A DNA stretch of 64,000 bases, from the NCBI GenBank assembly GCA_029202525.1, contig CP119325.1:1772001-1836000 (forward strand), read 5' to 3'. The translations under genes were made by a program, and so were the position numbers. Positions 8,697 through 17,733 of the stretch are shown here, in pieces; the first letter of the stretch is position 1; each line of letters begins with the position of its first letter. The notes under the pieces were generated by a model, which saw only the letters and a program-made list of their open reading frames with translations, was not told the DNA's origin and did no database searches. The stretch is from Candidatus Pseudomonas phytovorans (GTDB taxonomy: Bacteria; Pseudomonadota; Gammaproteobacteria; Pseudomonadales; Pseudomonadaceae).

Positions 8697-9443
8697 TTAT
8701 TTGCCCCCCACGGAAATCAGGCCAGGCACGGCAACTTTTTTCTCGACCAGACGCATCAGCAGCATCAGGCCCATGTTCAGGGTGAAGTAGATCAGTGTGG
8801 CCAGGGTGAACGCTTCGAACAGGTTGGCGGAAAATTCCGCGGTCTGCTTGGTCTGCGCCAGCAGCTCCATCAGGCCGATCAGCGACGCCACCGAGGAGTT
8901 TTTGAACACGTTCAAAAATTCCGAAGTAAGCGGCGGAATGATGATTCGATACGCTTGCGGCAGTAGCACGTTGGTATAAATTTGCGGCAGGCTGAAGCCC
9001 ATGGCGCGGGCGGCGGCTTCCTGGCCTTTGGGTAGCGCCTGGATACCGGTACGCACCTGTTCGCAGACGCGCGCGGCGGTGAACAGGCCAAGGCAGATGA
9101 CCACGCTGATCAGCGCCGAGGTGGTCGGGTTGAGGTCTTGCTTGAACCATTCCTGCAAGCTTTCAGGCAGCAGGTCCGGTACCAGGAAGTACCAGACGAA
9201 CAGCTGCACCAGCAGTGGAACGTTGCGGAACAGCTCCACATAGGCGGTAGCGATACCCGACACCACGCGGTTCGGCACGGTACGCATGACACCGAGCAGT
9301 GACCCCAGCAGCAGCGCGATGATCCAGGCGGTGATAGCGATGGTGATAGTCCAGCCCAGACCGGTGACGTACCAGTCCAGATAGATTTCACTGCCCACGC
9401 CGGTGGACTTGAAGAACACGCCCCAGTCCCAGTTGTAATTCAT
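8697..9443 (-). CDS. aatQ: AatQ, ABC transporter permease
   Basis: 248 residues with five predicted membrane helices and the EAA loop (AARAMGFSLPQIYTNVLLPQAY). It matches the GltJ/AatQ type, which pairs with AatM in the acidic amino-acid importer. It follows aatJ by 145 bases that contain a strong hairpin and is directly joined to aatM. GGGGAAATCCCG precedes the ATG. Confidence 0.92.
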   Translation of the reverse strand: MNYNWDWGVFFKSTGVGSEIYLDWYVTGLGWTITIAITAWIIALLLGSLLGVMRTVPNRVVSGIATAYVELFRNVPLLVQLFVWYFLVPDLLPESLQEWFKQDLNPTTSALISVVICLGLFTAARVCEQVRTGIQALPKGQEAAARAMGFSLPQIYTNVLLPQAYRIIIPPLTSEFLNVFKNSSVASLIGLMELLAQTKQTAEFSANLFEAFTLATLIYFTLNMGLMLLMRLVEKKVAVPGLISVGGK

Positions 9444-9485
9444 CGGGATTTCCCCTCAGACGGTTGTTTCACGGGCACCTTCGAG

Positions 9486-9514
9486 CATCCAAGGGCGCCG
9501 CGCGCCCTCGGATG
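9486..9514. promoter_or_regulatory. intercistronic hairpin between aatJ and aatQ
   Basis: The inverted repeat CATCC-a-AGGGCGC-cgc-GCGCCCT-c-GGATG is almost perfectly symmetric over 29 bases. It sits between the binding-protein gene and the first permease gene with no T-run after it. Such hairpins commonly stabilise the binding-protein mRNA or partly reduce read-through, giving an excess of binding protein. The role here is inferred from position. Confidence 0.55.
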
Positions 9515-9588
9515 AAAGGTTAGACACTAATGAGTGGCCTGCAGAATTGATTCGTGCTCGTGAGCACCAGGCCACTATTTGCTGAGGA

Positions 9589-10506
9589 TCAGGACTTCTT
9601 CTCGTCCGCCGCCTTGTCGGTCGGCTCGGCGATCAGTTTTTTCAGCTCATCGCTCATCGGGAACTGCAGGTTCAGGCCTTTTGGCGGGATCGGCTGGTTG
9701 AACCACTTGTCGAAGCTCTTGTTGACTTCGCCCGACTTGAAGTAACCGACGATGGCGTCATCGACCGCTTTCTTGAAGGCCGCGTCATCCTTGCGCACCA
9801 TACAGCCGTAGATTTCGTACGACTGTGGGGTACCGGTGATGACCCAGTCCGATGGCGTGCGGGCCTTGGCCATTTCGCCGGCGAGCAGGGCATCGTCCAT
9901 CATGAAGGCCACGGCGCGGCCGCTTTCGAGCATGTTGAAGGCTTCACCGTGGTCCTTGGCGGAAATCACGTTCATCTTCATCTGCTTGTCGGCGTTCATC
10001 GCTTTCAGCAAGCGTTCGGAGGTGGTGCCGGCGGTGGTCACCACGTTCTTGCCGGCCAGGTCCGGGAAGTCCTTGTAAGAAGGCTGACCGTCCTTGACCT
10101 TGGTCAGCAGGCGCGTGCCGACTTCGAAGATGCCCACGGTGAAACCGACCTGCTGCTGGCGCTCGACGTTATTGGTGGTGGAACCGCATTCAAGGTCGAC
10201 GGTGCCGTTCTGCACCAGCGGAATGCGGGTCTGGGAGGTAACGAGGTTGTACTTGACCTTGATGTCGGTGCCCAGTTGCTTCTTCAGGGCTTCGACCACG
10301 GCCAGCTGGATGTCGTGGGAGTAACCCACGGGCTCCGGCTTGCCTGCCAGGTAGGAAAACGGGATGGAGGAGTCGCGGTGCCCCAAGGTGATGGTGCCCG
10401 AGTCCTTGATCTTCTTCAGGGTACCAGTCAGTTCTTCGGCCATGGCCGGCGAAGCGATCACAGCGGCCGCGATGGCGGCGCCCAGCAATTGACGAACGAT
10501 ACGCAT
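9589..10506 (-). CDS. aatJ: AatJ, periplasmic glutamate/aspartate-binding protein
   Basis: 305 residues with a Sec signal peptide (LLGAAIAAAVIASPAMA, cleavage before EEL) and a family 3 solute-binding domain (GTLKKIKDSGTITLGHRDSS, AGTTSERLLKAM). It delivers acidic amino acids to AatQMP. The ATG at 10506 has a strong GAGGAAAA site. It is the first gene of the aatJQMP run and lies downstream of a recognisable sigma-54 promoter and two candidate AauR sites. The frame is open further upstream to 10923, but that part crosses the promoter and is not coding. Confidence 0.92.
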   Translation of the reverse strand: MRIVRQLLGAAIAAAVIASPAMAEELTGTLKKIKDSGTITLGHRDSSIPFSYLAGKPEPVGYSHDIQLAVVEALKKQLGTDIKVKYNLVTSQTRIPLVQNGTVDLECGSTTNNVERQQQVGFTVGIFEVGTRLLTKVKDGQPSYKDFPDLAGKNVVTTAGTTSERLLKAMNADKQMKMNVISAKDHGEAFNMLESGRAVAFMMDDALLAGEMAKARTPSDWVITGTPQSYEIYGCMVRKDDAAFKKAVDDAIVGYFKSGEVNKSFDKWFNQPIPPKGLNLQFPMSDELKKLIAEPTDKAADEKKS

Positions 10507-10609
10507 CAAATTTTCCTCGACGTGTTTGTTTTTTTTATGGAGCCGTTGGCGGACTCTTTCGTTCAACGAATACCGCAAGAAGCGAGTGCATTCGGCTACC
10601 AAGTGTAGA

Positions 10610-10624
10610 GCATGACTCGTGCCA
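10610..10624 (-). promoter_or_regulatory. aatJ: sigma-54 promoter of aatJ
   Basis: Read on the minus strand, the bases are TGGCACGAGTCATGC. This fits TGGCACG-N4-TTGC with one change and the exact GG-to-GC spacing needed by sigma-54. It lies 104 bases upstream of the aatJ start codon. AauR is an RpoN-type activator, so the match is expected. Confidence 0.75.
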
Positions 10625-10692
10625 AGCCATGGTGTCGACCTTAAAGGCGCATGGTGACGCGGGTTTGACAGTTTCAGGTTGTGTCGCCAGCG

Positions 10693-10706
10693 TTCGTAAA
10701 GCCGAA
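10693..10706. promoter_or_regulatory. candidate AauR site, proximal
   Basis: TTCGT-AAAG-CCGAA is an inverted repeat with one mismatch to TTCGG-N4-CCGAA, the AauR motif as I remember it for P. putida. It lies about 70 bases upstream of the -24 element, a normal enhancer distance. Confidence 0.55.
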
Positions 10707-10724
10707 TGAATTGCGCAATACGCA

Positions 10725-10738
10725 CTCGGCAATCCGAA
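10725..10738. promoter_or_regulatory. candidate AauR site, distal
   Basis: CTCGG-CAAT-CCGAA is a second copy of the TTCGG-N4-CCGAA dyad with one mismatch, starting 32 bases from the first (about three helical turns, same face of the DNA). Paired sites fit cooperative binding of an AAA+ activator. Confidence 0.55.
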
Positions 10739-10845
10739 CGGTTGGCTCTTGTCGCGTGGCTGCGGCAGGACAGGTGGCAGCTATGCAGTGCGTCCGGGGT
10801 TCCGGAGGGTGTTGTGCTGACGTCTCTATCCACAGAGATGCCGAC

Positions 10846-13800
10846 ATGACAGATGCTCAAGCCAACCCCGACTCCGTCGACAGCCTGATCGCCCAGCGTG
10901 TGCCAGGCTGGCTGGTCAACCATGCCACTCCAGACCGGCTTCGGGCATTGCGTCGGGCACTACGCCGGCAGGTGAACCATACGCGCAGTCTGGAGCGGGT
11001 GCTGGGCGCTATACCACCCTTGGATACCTTCGTCGCAGGCTTGCTTGAAGACGCACTGCGCAGGGCGGGCATAGCCCACCCGGATGTGCGCGGGAGTAAA
11101 GTGCGGATCTCCCAACGCGTGGTGCTGCCGACCGGTTCGCCTGCGCTGCCGCAACCCATGTTCACACGACGCTCCAAGTGCTCATTGCTGGAAGCTGCGC
11201 TGCACAACTTTCACCGCAGCGAAACGCGGCCTGCGCTGCACCGCAAGGGCGATCTGGTGGATCGTCACGGTCGTGGCCTGCCGCTGGGCCTGGAGGCTTT
11301 TGCCGGAATGTGCCGGGAAGTGGATGCTGGCCGCCGTTACCAGGAAGCGTTAAAACAACACCTCGAGCCGCCGAGTGCGTCAGGTGAGGCGCAGGGGGAA
11401 GCAGTCACGCGGCTGAATACGCTGATTCAGGAAGGTTTTCGTAACAATTTCGAGGTCGCCGTGCGGATGGCGGTGCTGAAACGTGACCTTGATGAGCGCG
11501 CCTACCTGCTGACGCTGCCGATCATGGCCGAGCAGCCGGTGGTGCCCGCACTTGAAGCCTGCGTGGTGCCGCGTCAGCTGTATCTGATGGGGCGGCGCAT
11601 CTTCGGGGTTTTGACCCTGGAGGTGCGGCCCGCGCCTGACCAGCCTGTGGAGGCGGTGATCCTCTGGATACCAGGCGATCCACAAACCCCCGTGTCCTGC
11701 CATGCCAGTTGGGCTGCGCTGAACCGCTGCCTGGGTCTGCGTTTTCTCGACCCGGCCTACCGCAGGTTCTTTACGCGCTTCATCGCCGAGCGCGACCGTA
11801 TCAACTTCTACCGGGTGCTGGCAGCGCGCGTCCATCAGGCTCCGGCCTCCGGCGTGGAGCTTGATGTCAGGGACGCACCCATCGCCATGCCAATCTTCGA
11901 GTACCTGCGCAAGCAATACGTGGACAAGCGTATCGACGATGCCAAGGTGCTCGCAGTGCCCACCGGCGTCGAAGACGAAGAAGACCGCAATGCACGGCTG
12001 CAGGGCTACCTCGAACTGGGCCTGAACGCGCTGAACCTGGCGGGCTTTTTTGTGCCGGGCCTTGGCGAGGTGATGATCGTGGCCAATGTGCTGCAGATTG
12101 CCGACGAGGTTTACGAAGGCTATCAGGATTGGCGTATCGGCGATCGTGAAGGGGCAATGGATCACCTTTTCAACGTTGCCGAGAACGTGGTGGTCGGGGC
12201 TTTGATCACCAAGGGCAGTCAGCTTGGCCTGGGGGCACTGAAGCGCGTTGCCTTCGTCGATGAACTGGTGCCGGTGCAGGCATCGGCTGGCCACACCCGG
12301 TTGATGGCAGCGGACCTGCCCGGTTACCACGCTGAGCCCAGGCGTGGTTCGGGGGGAAGTGAATGGTTGTGGCATGTGGATGAGCGCCACTATCGGGTCA
12401 TCGATGTGCCGAAAGAGGGGGCGTCCAGAATTCAGCATCCTGGACGCTCCAGCGCTTATCAGCCGTTGATCGAGGCCAATGGCAGTGGCGGGTGGCGGCA
12501 TGAGCTGGAAGCGCCTCAGCGCTGGAGCGGGCCAGCGAACCTGGTGCGCCGCTTCAGTGCGCGGCTGGCTGATCTCCCGGATGCTACCTGTGAGTATCTG
12601 CTTGAGGTGACCGGGCTCAGCGAGGCGCAGCTGCGCCGCCTGCATGTGGAAAGCGTGGCAGCCCCCGCGCGTTTGCTGGATGCCCTGGAACTCAAGCAGG
12701 TGCACGACCTGCATCCCGACCTGGGCGCGCCAGCCGTGGCGCAGCATGTAGCGGCGCGGCAAACGCAACCCAATGCCAGCGAACGGTTGTTGCAGCGTGC
12801 GTTTCCAGGTTTGTCGACGCGGGCCACGCAGGAAGTGCTGCAGCAAAGTACGGGCGCGCAGCTCGACATGATGGGCGAGCAGCGGCGCATACCTTTGGCC
12901 GTGGCGGAGCGTGCGCGCTGGATTTTGCACGAGAGCCGGCTGGACAAGGCTTGCGCTGGGTTGCGACTGCCGCGTTGTGTCAACGCCGATACCGAGCGCT
13001 TGGCGCTGGGTTTGCTTGCGCGCCTGAATACCTGGCCTGACAGCCTGCGGGTCGAGCTGCGCGAAACCAGCTCCAACGGGCGAGTGCTGGCCAGTGCAGG
13101 CGGTGACAGCGCCGGGCATGTGCGCTGCATCCTGCGCACCGGCAGTGAATACAGGGTTGTCGAGCCACCGGTATCGGGGTCATTCATGCAAGCCCTGCTG
13201 GCCACCTTGAGCGATGAGCAGAAGTCGGCACTGGGTGATGCGATAGTCACGCCCGCCGCCTTGGGCGAACGTTTGGCCGAGGCTGCATCGCAGAACCGTA
13301 CGCAGGCAGCCGAGCTCTGCGGCATGGTGCGCCAGGGCGAAGGGCTGCGCCCACCGCGCCGGCTAGGTGACGGGCGCCTCGGCTACACCCTGAGCGGTGG
13401 CCAAGGCAGTAGCCGAAGGGCTATCGCCCAAGGTATTCATCAAATTTTCCCCGCCTTGGAAGAGGGCGAGCTGGACGCCTATCTGCTGGAGCTGATGAGC
13501 CGGAGGGTGGGCTTGTGGGAGCATTACAGCCAACTCAGGGACCAACTGGCGGCTTTACGTGGCAGCCTTCAGCAGTGGCGCCGTGACACGGGAAACCCGC
13601 TGGAGGCAATGCGTCGCCGAAGGGTTGCCACTGCATTGCGACGCTGCTGGCGGCGCAAGATCACCGATCTGGCAGGTGACTATGTGCTGGTGATCGACGG
13701 TGAGCGTGTCGGCAGCCTGCCTGACTTGCCACCGGGTGTACGCTATGACCATGTACGGCGCCTGGTGCTGCGTGACCTGGGGCTGCGGGAAATCTCCTCT

Positions 13801-15168
13801 GACTTTCTCCAGCGCTTTCCCAACCTTGTGGAGCTGGACCTCTCCGGCAACCGGTTGACCACGGTCCCCCAGGGGATCGAACAGATGCAGCAGCTGCGCC
13901 GGTTGCACCTGCAAGGTAACAGGGTGGTGCTGGACGACCCTGGAGAACTGCGCTTGACCCGGCTTGATTCACTGCAGCAACTGGACCTGAGCCATAATCC
14001 GCTGGGCCGTGCCCCGGTTCTGACCCGCCTTGCCAACCTGCGTGAAGTCAACTTGCGGTGGGTCGGCCTTTCGGATTTTCCTGATCGGGTTTCATTTCGC
14101 GCCACTGTCGATCTGCGCAACAACCGCATCCGTGAACTGCGCCATGAGCTGCGTCAGTTGCGCCTGCAGATAGGCCAGATGTCGTTGCATGACAACCCGT
14201 TGGGCGAAGCCGATGAGGCCTTGCTGGACGAAGCCCGTGGCGTAACGGCAGGGCAGCGTGGTTCGTCTGCTGTGCGGCATCAGCCGCTTACGGACGAGCT
14301 GTTCGATACCTGGGCTGGCATGGTGACGGGTGCCGAGCGCGATCGCCAACTGGATATCTGGCAGGACCTGCGGCAGGAACCTCAGTCCATCGGCCTGTTC
14401 CGCTTTCTTGCCGACTTCGCCAGCGCGGATGATTTCGAGCGTCACCCCGGGCATTACCGAACCCGGATCTGGCGGATAATGGAGGCCTGCCGGCACCACG
14501 AGCAGTTGCGCCAGCGGCTTTTCCTGGAGGTGTCTGGCCCACGCACGTGTGAAGACAGGATGCTGTTCCTGCTTGAGCAGCTGGAACTGGGTGTGACGGT
14601 GGAGCGTGCGCTGGAGGACGCGCTGCCTGCGCAGCGGGAAGCCCGCCTGCTCGGCCTGGCGCGTGGCTTGTACCGTCTGGATGAGGTCGACCGGCTTGCC
14701 ATGTTGCACATTCAGCGCATGCATGCCGAGCACCTTGTGCTGGTCGACGAAATTGAGGTACGGCTGTTCTATCGCCTGCGGCTGTCACGTTCACTCGGCT
14801 TGCCAGTCGAGAGTGATGACATGCACTACCCAGGCTTCGCCAATGTTACGTCACGTGACCTGTTACAGGTTCAGGATCAGGTGCTGGAGGCAGAGAATGC
14901 CGATACGTTGATTGCCTCGCTGGCACAACGTCCATTCTGGGAGCACCATGCCCGTGAGGCCTACGCGCAGCGCTTTGAAGAAACGCTGCAGCCATTGCAG
15001 ACGCGTCTGGATTCGCTGCAGGCTCAGGCGGACGAAAACGTGATCGATGAGTGGCAGTACCTGCAGCGCTGCCAGGCGTTGAAGGTCGATTACGAGCAGG
15101 CTGAACGTGCATTGATTGCACGTTTGGCACGGGAAGCCTGGCAGCGGTGGTTGCCCAACAACCTCTGA
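10846..15168 (+). CDS. large LRR protein with NEL-type E3 ubiquitin ligase domain
   Basis: 1440 residues. The N-terminal two thirds resembles the DUF6543/dermonecrotic-toxin-like region of pseudomonads, including a hydrophobic stretch (about 395-450, LGLNALNLAGFFVPGLGEVM). About six leucine-rich repeats lie near residues 960-1130 (LVELDLSGNRLTTVPQGI and similar). The C-terminal part (about 1145-1440) matches the novel E3 ligase (NEL) domain of the IpaH/SspH/SlrP effectors, with the catalytic motif CEDR at Cys1235. NEL proteins move ubiquitin onto host proteins. No secretion signal or type III system is visible here. Start choice is uncertain because the upstream site is weak. Confidence 0.75.
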   Translation: MTDAQANPDSVDSLIAQRVPGWLVNHATPDRLRALRRALRRQVNHTRSLERVLGAIPPLDTFVAGLLEDALRRAGIAHPDVRGSKVRISQRVVLPTGSPALPQPMFTRRSKCSLLEAALHNFHRSETRPALHRKGDLVDRHGRGLPLGLEAFAGMCREVDAGRRYQEALKQHLEPPSASGEAQGEAVTRLNTLIQEGFRNNFEVAVRMAVLKRDLDERAYLLTLPIMAEQPVVPALEACVVPRQLYLMGRRIFGVLTLEVRPAPDQPVEAVILWIPGDPQTPVSCHASWAALNRCLGLRFLDPAYRRFFTRFIAERDRINFYRVLAARVHQAPASGVELDVRDAPIAMPIFEYLRKQYVDKRIDDAKVLAVPTGVEDEEDRNARLQGYLELGLNALNLAGFFVPGLGEVMIVANVLQIADEVYEGYQDWRIGDREGAMDHLFNVAENVVVGALITKGSQLGLGALKRVAFVDELVPVQASAGHTRLMAADLPGYHAEPRRGSGGSEWLWHVDERHYRVIDVPKEGASRIQHPGRSSAYQPLIEANGSGGWRHELEAPQRWSGPANLVRRFSARLADLPDATCEYLLEVTGLSEAQLRRLHVESVAAPARLLDALELKQVHDLHPDLGAPAVAQHVAARQTQPNASERLLQRAFPGLSTRATQEVLQQSTGAQLDMMGEQRRIPLAVAERARWILHESRLDKACAGLRLPRCVNADTERLALGLLARLNTWPDSLRVELRETSSNGRVLASAGGDSAGHVRCILRTGSEYRVVEPPVSGSFMQALLATLSDEQKSALGDAIVTPAALGERLAEAASQNRTQAAELCGMVRQGEGLRPPRRLGDGRLGYTLSGGQGSSRRAIAQGIHQIFPALEEGELDAYLLELMSRRVGLWEHYSQLRDQLAALRGSLQQWRRDTGNPLEAMRRRRVATALRRCWRRKITDLAGDYVLVIDGERVGSLPDLPPGVRYDHVRRLVLRDLGLREISSDFLQRFPNLVELDLSGNRLTTVPQGIEQMQQLRRLHLQGNRVVLDDPGELRLTRLDSLQQLDLSHNPLGRAPVLTRLANLREVNLRWVGLSDFPDRVSFRATVDLRNNRIRELRHELRQLRLQIGQMSLHDNPLGEADEALLDEARGVTAGQRGSSAVRHQPLTDELFDTWAGMVTGAERDRQLDIWQDLRQEPQSIGLFRFLADFASADDFERHPGHYRTRIWRIMEACRHHEQLRQRLFLEVSGPRTCEDRMLFLLEQLELGVTVERALEDALPAQREARLLGLARGLYRLDEVDRLAMLHIQRMHAEHLVLVDEIEVRLFYRLRLSRSLGLPVESDDMHYPGFANVTSRDLLQVQDQVLEAENADTLIASLAQRPFWEHHAREAYAQRFEETLQPLQTRLDSLQAQADENVIDEWQYLQRCQALKVDYEQAERALIARLAREAWQRWLPNNL

Positions 15169-15190
15169 GGCTTCCCGGTCGCGGGGGCAG

Positions 15191-16729
15191 TCAGGCGGCG
15201 CGGCTGTCTGCGCGCGCCTTGCTGGCGCGTTGCAGGTAGTCCAGCAGTACCTGTTGCTCCTGTGCAGTCATCGACAAGCCGAGTTTGCCACGACGCCAAA
15301 GAATGTCATCGGCGTGTTCGGCCCATTCTTCCTGCATCAGATAATCGACCTCACGGGCGAAGAGCCCCGCGCCGATCGCCTGGCCCAGGTCCTCGGGGCC
15401 GTGGACGCCGTCGAGCAGGCGCCACACGCGGCTACCGTAAGCCAGTACCCAACGTTTGGCGATATCCACTGGAAGCCAGCCACAGCGTGCCTGTACCGCA
15501 TCGGTCAATGCCTGCACAGTGGTCATGTTCTCGCCACCTGGCAGGGGCGCTGTGGCCGTCCAGCTTCCGCGCATCTGCGGGAAGAACGGCTTCAGTTCAG
15601 CCATCGCCGACTCAGCCAGCTTGCGGTAGGTGGTCAGCTTGCCACCGAACACCGACAGCAACGGCGCCTGGCTGTCGCCAGCAGACAGCGCCAGGGTGTA
15701 GTCACGGGTAACGGCGGATGGGTTATCCGACTCATCGTTACACAGAGGGCGAACACCGGAGTACGTGTGCAGGATGTCGCTACGGCTCAGCGGTTGATTG
15801 AAATGCGCGTTGACTACGTTTAGCAGGTAGTCGGTTTCTTGCTCGGTGATTGCAACCTTGGCCGGGTCGCCGCTGTATTCGCGGTCGGTAGTGCCGATCA
15901 GGGTAAAACGCTCCAGGTAGGGGATGCAGAAGACGATGCGCTGGTCCTCGTTCTGCAGGATATAGGCGTGGTCGCCTTCATACAGGCGCGGCACGATCAA
16001 GTGACTGCCCTGGATCAGGCGGATGCCATACGGGGCGTCGAGCTTGAGGTCGTCCTTGATGAAACTGGCGACCCAGGGACCGGCAGCATTAACCAGTGCG
16101 CGGGCCTGAATGGTCTGCAAAGTGCCATCGGCATGTTGCAGTTCGACCCGCCACAGGCCGTCGATACGCTCGGCGCGCAAGCAGCGGGTGCGGGTGTGGA
16201 GGTGCGCGCCGTGCTCACGGGCGGTCATGGCGTTGAGCACCACCAGGCGGGCGTCGTCGACGGCGCAGTCAGCGTACTCAAAGCCACGGGTGATCGAAGG
16301 TTTGAGCGGGTACCCCGGGCCAAAGCGCAGGCTTCGCGAGGCACCCAGGCGCTTGCGCTTGCCCAGGTGGTCGTACAGGAACAGGCCGGCGCGAATCATC
16401 CAGGCCGGGCGCAGGTGCGGGCGGTGTGGCAGCACGAAGCGCATCGGTTTGACGATGTGCGGGGCCTTGGCCAGCAACACTTCTCGCTCGGCCAGGGCTT
16501 CACGGACCAGACGGAACTCGTAATGCTCCAGGTAGCGCAGGCCACCGTGGATCAGCTTGCTGCTGGCCGACGAAGTGTGTTGGGCCAGATCGTCCTTTTC
16601 GCAAAGGAAAACCTTCAGGCCACGACCCGCGGCGTCGGCAGCGATGCCCACGCCATTGATGCCGCCGCCGATCACGGCGAGGTCATAGCAGTCGGCGAGT
16701 GGTGGCTGGGACGAAACGGGCTGGGACAC
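15191..16729 (-). CDS. glpD: GlpD, aerobic glycerol-3-phosphate dehydrogenase
   Basis: 512 residues. The N-terminal FAD-binding motif is DLAVIGGGINGVGIAADAAG, followed by SSASSKLIHGGLRYLE. The middle and C-terminal parts match membrane-associated GlpD, which oxidises glycerol 3-phosphate to dihydroxyacetone phosphate and feeds electrons to quinone. AGGAGG lies eight bases before the GTG at 16729, which is better placed than the TTG at 16735. It shares a control region with glpR, which is upstream on the same strand. Confidence 0.93.
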   Translation of the reverse strand: MSQPVSSQPPLADCYDLAVIGGGINGVGIAADAAGRGLKVFLCEKDDLAQHTSSASSKLIHGGLRYLEHYEFRLVREALAEREVLLAKAPHIVKPMRFVLPHRPHLRPAWMIRAGLFLYDHLGKRKRLGASRSLRFGPGYPLKPSITRGFEYADCAVDDARLVVLNAMTAREHGAHLHTRTRCLRAERIDGLWRVELQHADGTLQTIQARALVNAAGPWVASFIKDDLKLDAPYGIRLIQGSHLIVPRLYEGDHAYILQNEDQRIVFCIPYLERFTLIGTTDREYSGDPAKVAITEQETDYLLNVVNAHFNQPLSRSDILHTYSGVRPLCNDESDNPSAVTRDYTLALSAGDSQAPLLSVFGGKLTTYRKLAESAMAELKPFFPQMRGSWTATAPLPGGENMTTVQALTDAVQARCGWLPVDIAKRWVLAYGSRVWRLLDGVHGPEDLGQAIGAGLFAREVDYLMQEEWAEHADDILWRRGKLGLSMTAQEQQVLLDYLQRASKARADSRAA

Positions 16730-16748
16730 GGGCAAGGCCTCCTGAGGC

Positions 16749-16778
16749 TGTTCGCATCGAATATGAACATCGATGTTC
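16749..16778. promoter_or_regulatory. candidate GlpR operator upstream of glpD
   Basis: The perfect palindrome GAACATCGATGTTC lies at 16765-16778. It overlaps the wider dyad TGTTC-N11-GAACA at 16749-16769. Both resemble the TGTTCG/CGAACA halves bound by DeoR-family GlpR. The sites lie between the putative glpD -10 box and its start codon, where a repressor would block transcription. Confidence 0.5.
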
Positions 16779-16824
16779 GTTTCCGAAAATATTAGCGCAA
16801 CAGAAGGCGGGTAGCCAGTCAGTC

Positions 16825-16852
16825 TTTATAGAAAAAACTGATCGGATGACAA
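16825..16852 (-). promoter_or_regulatory. glpD: predicted sigma-70 promoter of glpD
   Basis: On the minus strand, TTGTCA and TATAAA are separated by 16 bases. The motif AAAGTGAAC lies one base upstream of the -35 at 16854-16862. ATTTTCGATAATGT, a near match to the enteric GlpR half-site, is at 16861-16874. Confidence 0.5.
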
Positions 16853-16903
16853 TAAAGTGAACATTATCGAAAATCACGGGCCGCCGGACGGCCCATTTGC
16901 TGC

Positions 16904-17659
16904 TCAAACCACGTCAAGGCGTATCTTGTACTGATTGAGCAACTCGGTGAGGGTGGGGGTGGGCGCCTGGTCGGTCACCAGGCAGTCGACCAGGCTGATG
17001 GAGCCCAGGCGTACCATGGCATTGCGCCCGAACTTGCTGGAGTCGGCGGCGAGAATCACTTGCCGGGCATTGGCGATGATCGCCTGGGATACCCGCACTT
17101 CCTGGTAGTCGAAATCGAGCAGGCTGCCGTCCTCGTCGATACCGCTGATCCCCACCAGGGCGAAATCGACCTTGAACTGGTTGATGAAGTCGACGCTGGC
17201 CTGGCCCACTACACCACCGTCGCGGCGCACCGTGCCACCCGCTACCAGCACTTCGAAATCGTCCTTGGCGGCCAGGATCGCAGCCACGTGCAAGTTGTTG
17301 GTGATGACCTTCAGGTGGCTGTGGTTGAGCAGTGCACGGGCGATGGATTCGGTGGTGGTACCAATGTTGATGAACACCGAAGCATGGTCGGGAATCTGCT
17401 GCGCCACGGCGTCGGCGATGCGTTGCTTTTCATCGCGCATCTGGTCGGCACGCATGGCGTAGGCAGTGTTCTCGATGCTCGAGTCATACGCTGCGCCACC
17501 GTGGTAACGGCGAAGCAGGTTGAGCTCGGCAAGCTGGTTGATATCTCGACGGATAGTCTGCGGAGTCACGACGAACAGCTGCGCCATTTCTTCGATACTG
17601 ACGTAACCGCGCTCGCGCACCAGTTCGAGGATTTGTTGTTGGCGGGGGGGCAGATTCAT
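16904..17659 (-). CDS. glpR: GlpR, DeoR-family repressor of glycerol genes
   Basis: 251 residues. The N-terminal DeoR helix-turn-helix reads ERGYVSIEEMAQLFVVTPQTIRRDI (split: ERGYVSIEEMAQ / LFVVTPQTIRRDI), followed by a sugar-phosphate isomerase-like effector domain (INIGTTTESIARALL, AADSSKFG). It should repress the glp genes until glycerol 3-phosphate binds. ATG 17659 has AAGGA upstream. It sits between glpK and glpD in the same direction, the P. putida arrangement glpF-glpK-glpR-glpD. Confidence 0.93.
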   Translation of the reverse strand: MNLPPRQQQILELVRERGYVSIEEMAQLFVVTPQTIRRDINQLAELNLLRRYHGGAAYDSSIENTAYAMRADQMRDEKQRIADAVAQQIPDHASVFINIGTTTESIARALLNHSHLKVITNNLHVAAILAAKDDFEVLVAGGTVRRDGGVVGQASVDFINQFKVDFALVGISGIDEDGSLLDFDYQEVRVSQAIIANARQVILAADSSKFGRNAMVRLGSISLVDCLVTDQAPTPTLTELLNQYKIRLDVV

Positions 17660-17733
17660 GGGCGGTCCTTTGGGGCAGCCGGACAAATTCTGCAATGATG
17701 CCGTAGGAAGGGGATGACGGCCAGTGGACGATT

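Larger units (their letters stand above)
10507..10845. other. 339-base divergent regulatory region aatJ / LRR gene
   Basis: No gene is supported here. It holds the aatJ ribosome binding site, the sigma-54 promoter and two AauR-like dyads on the aatJ side. On the other side it should hold the promoter of the LRR gene, which I could not identify. An in-frame GTG at 10681 would extend the LRR protein through the dyads; that extension has no domain similarity and was not used. Confidence 0.6.

Noticed and set aside
10681..10845. N-terminal extension of the LRR protein from GTG 10681
   Set aside because: It would run through the candidate AauR sites and adds no similarity to the family.
11380..13119. 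579-residue minus-strand reading frame
   Set aside because: Antisense to the LRR/NEL gene; no domain, no SD.
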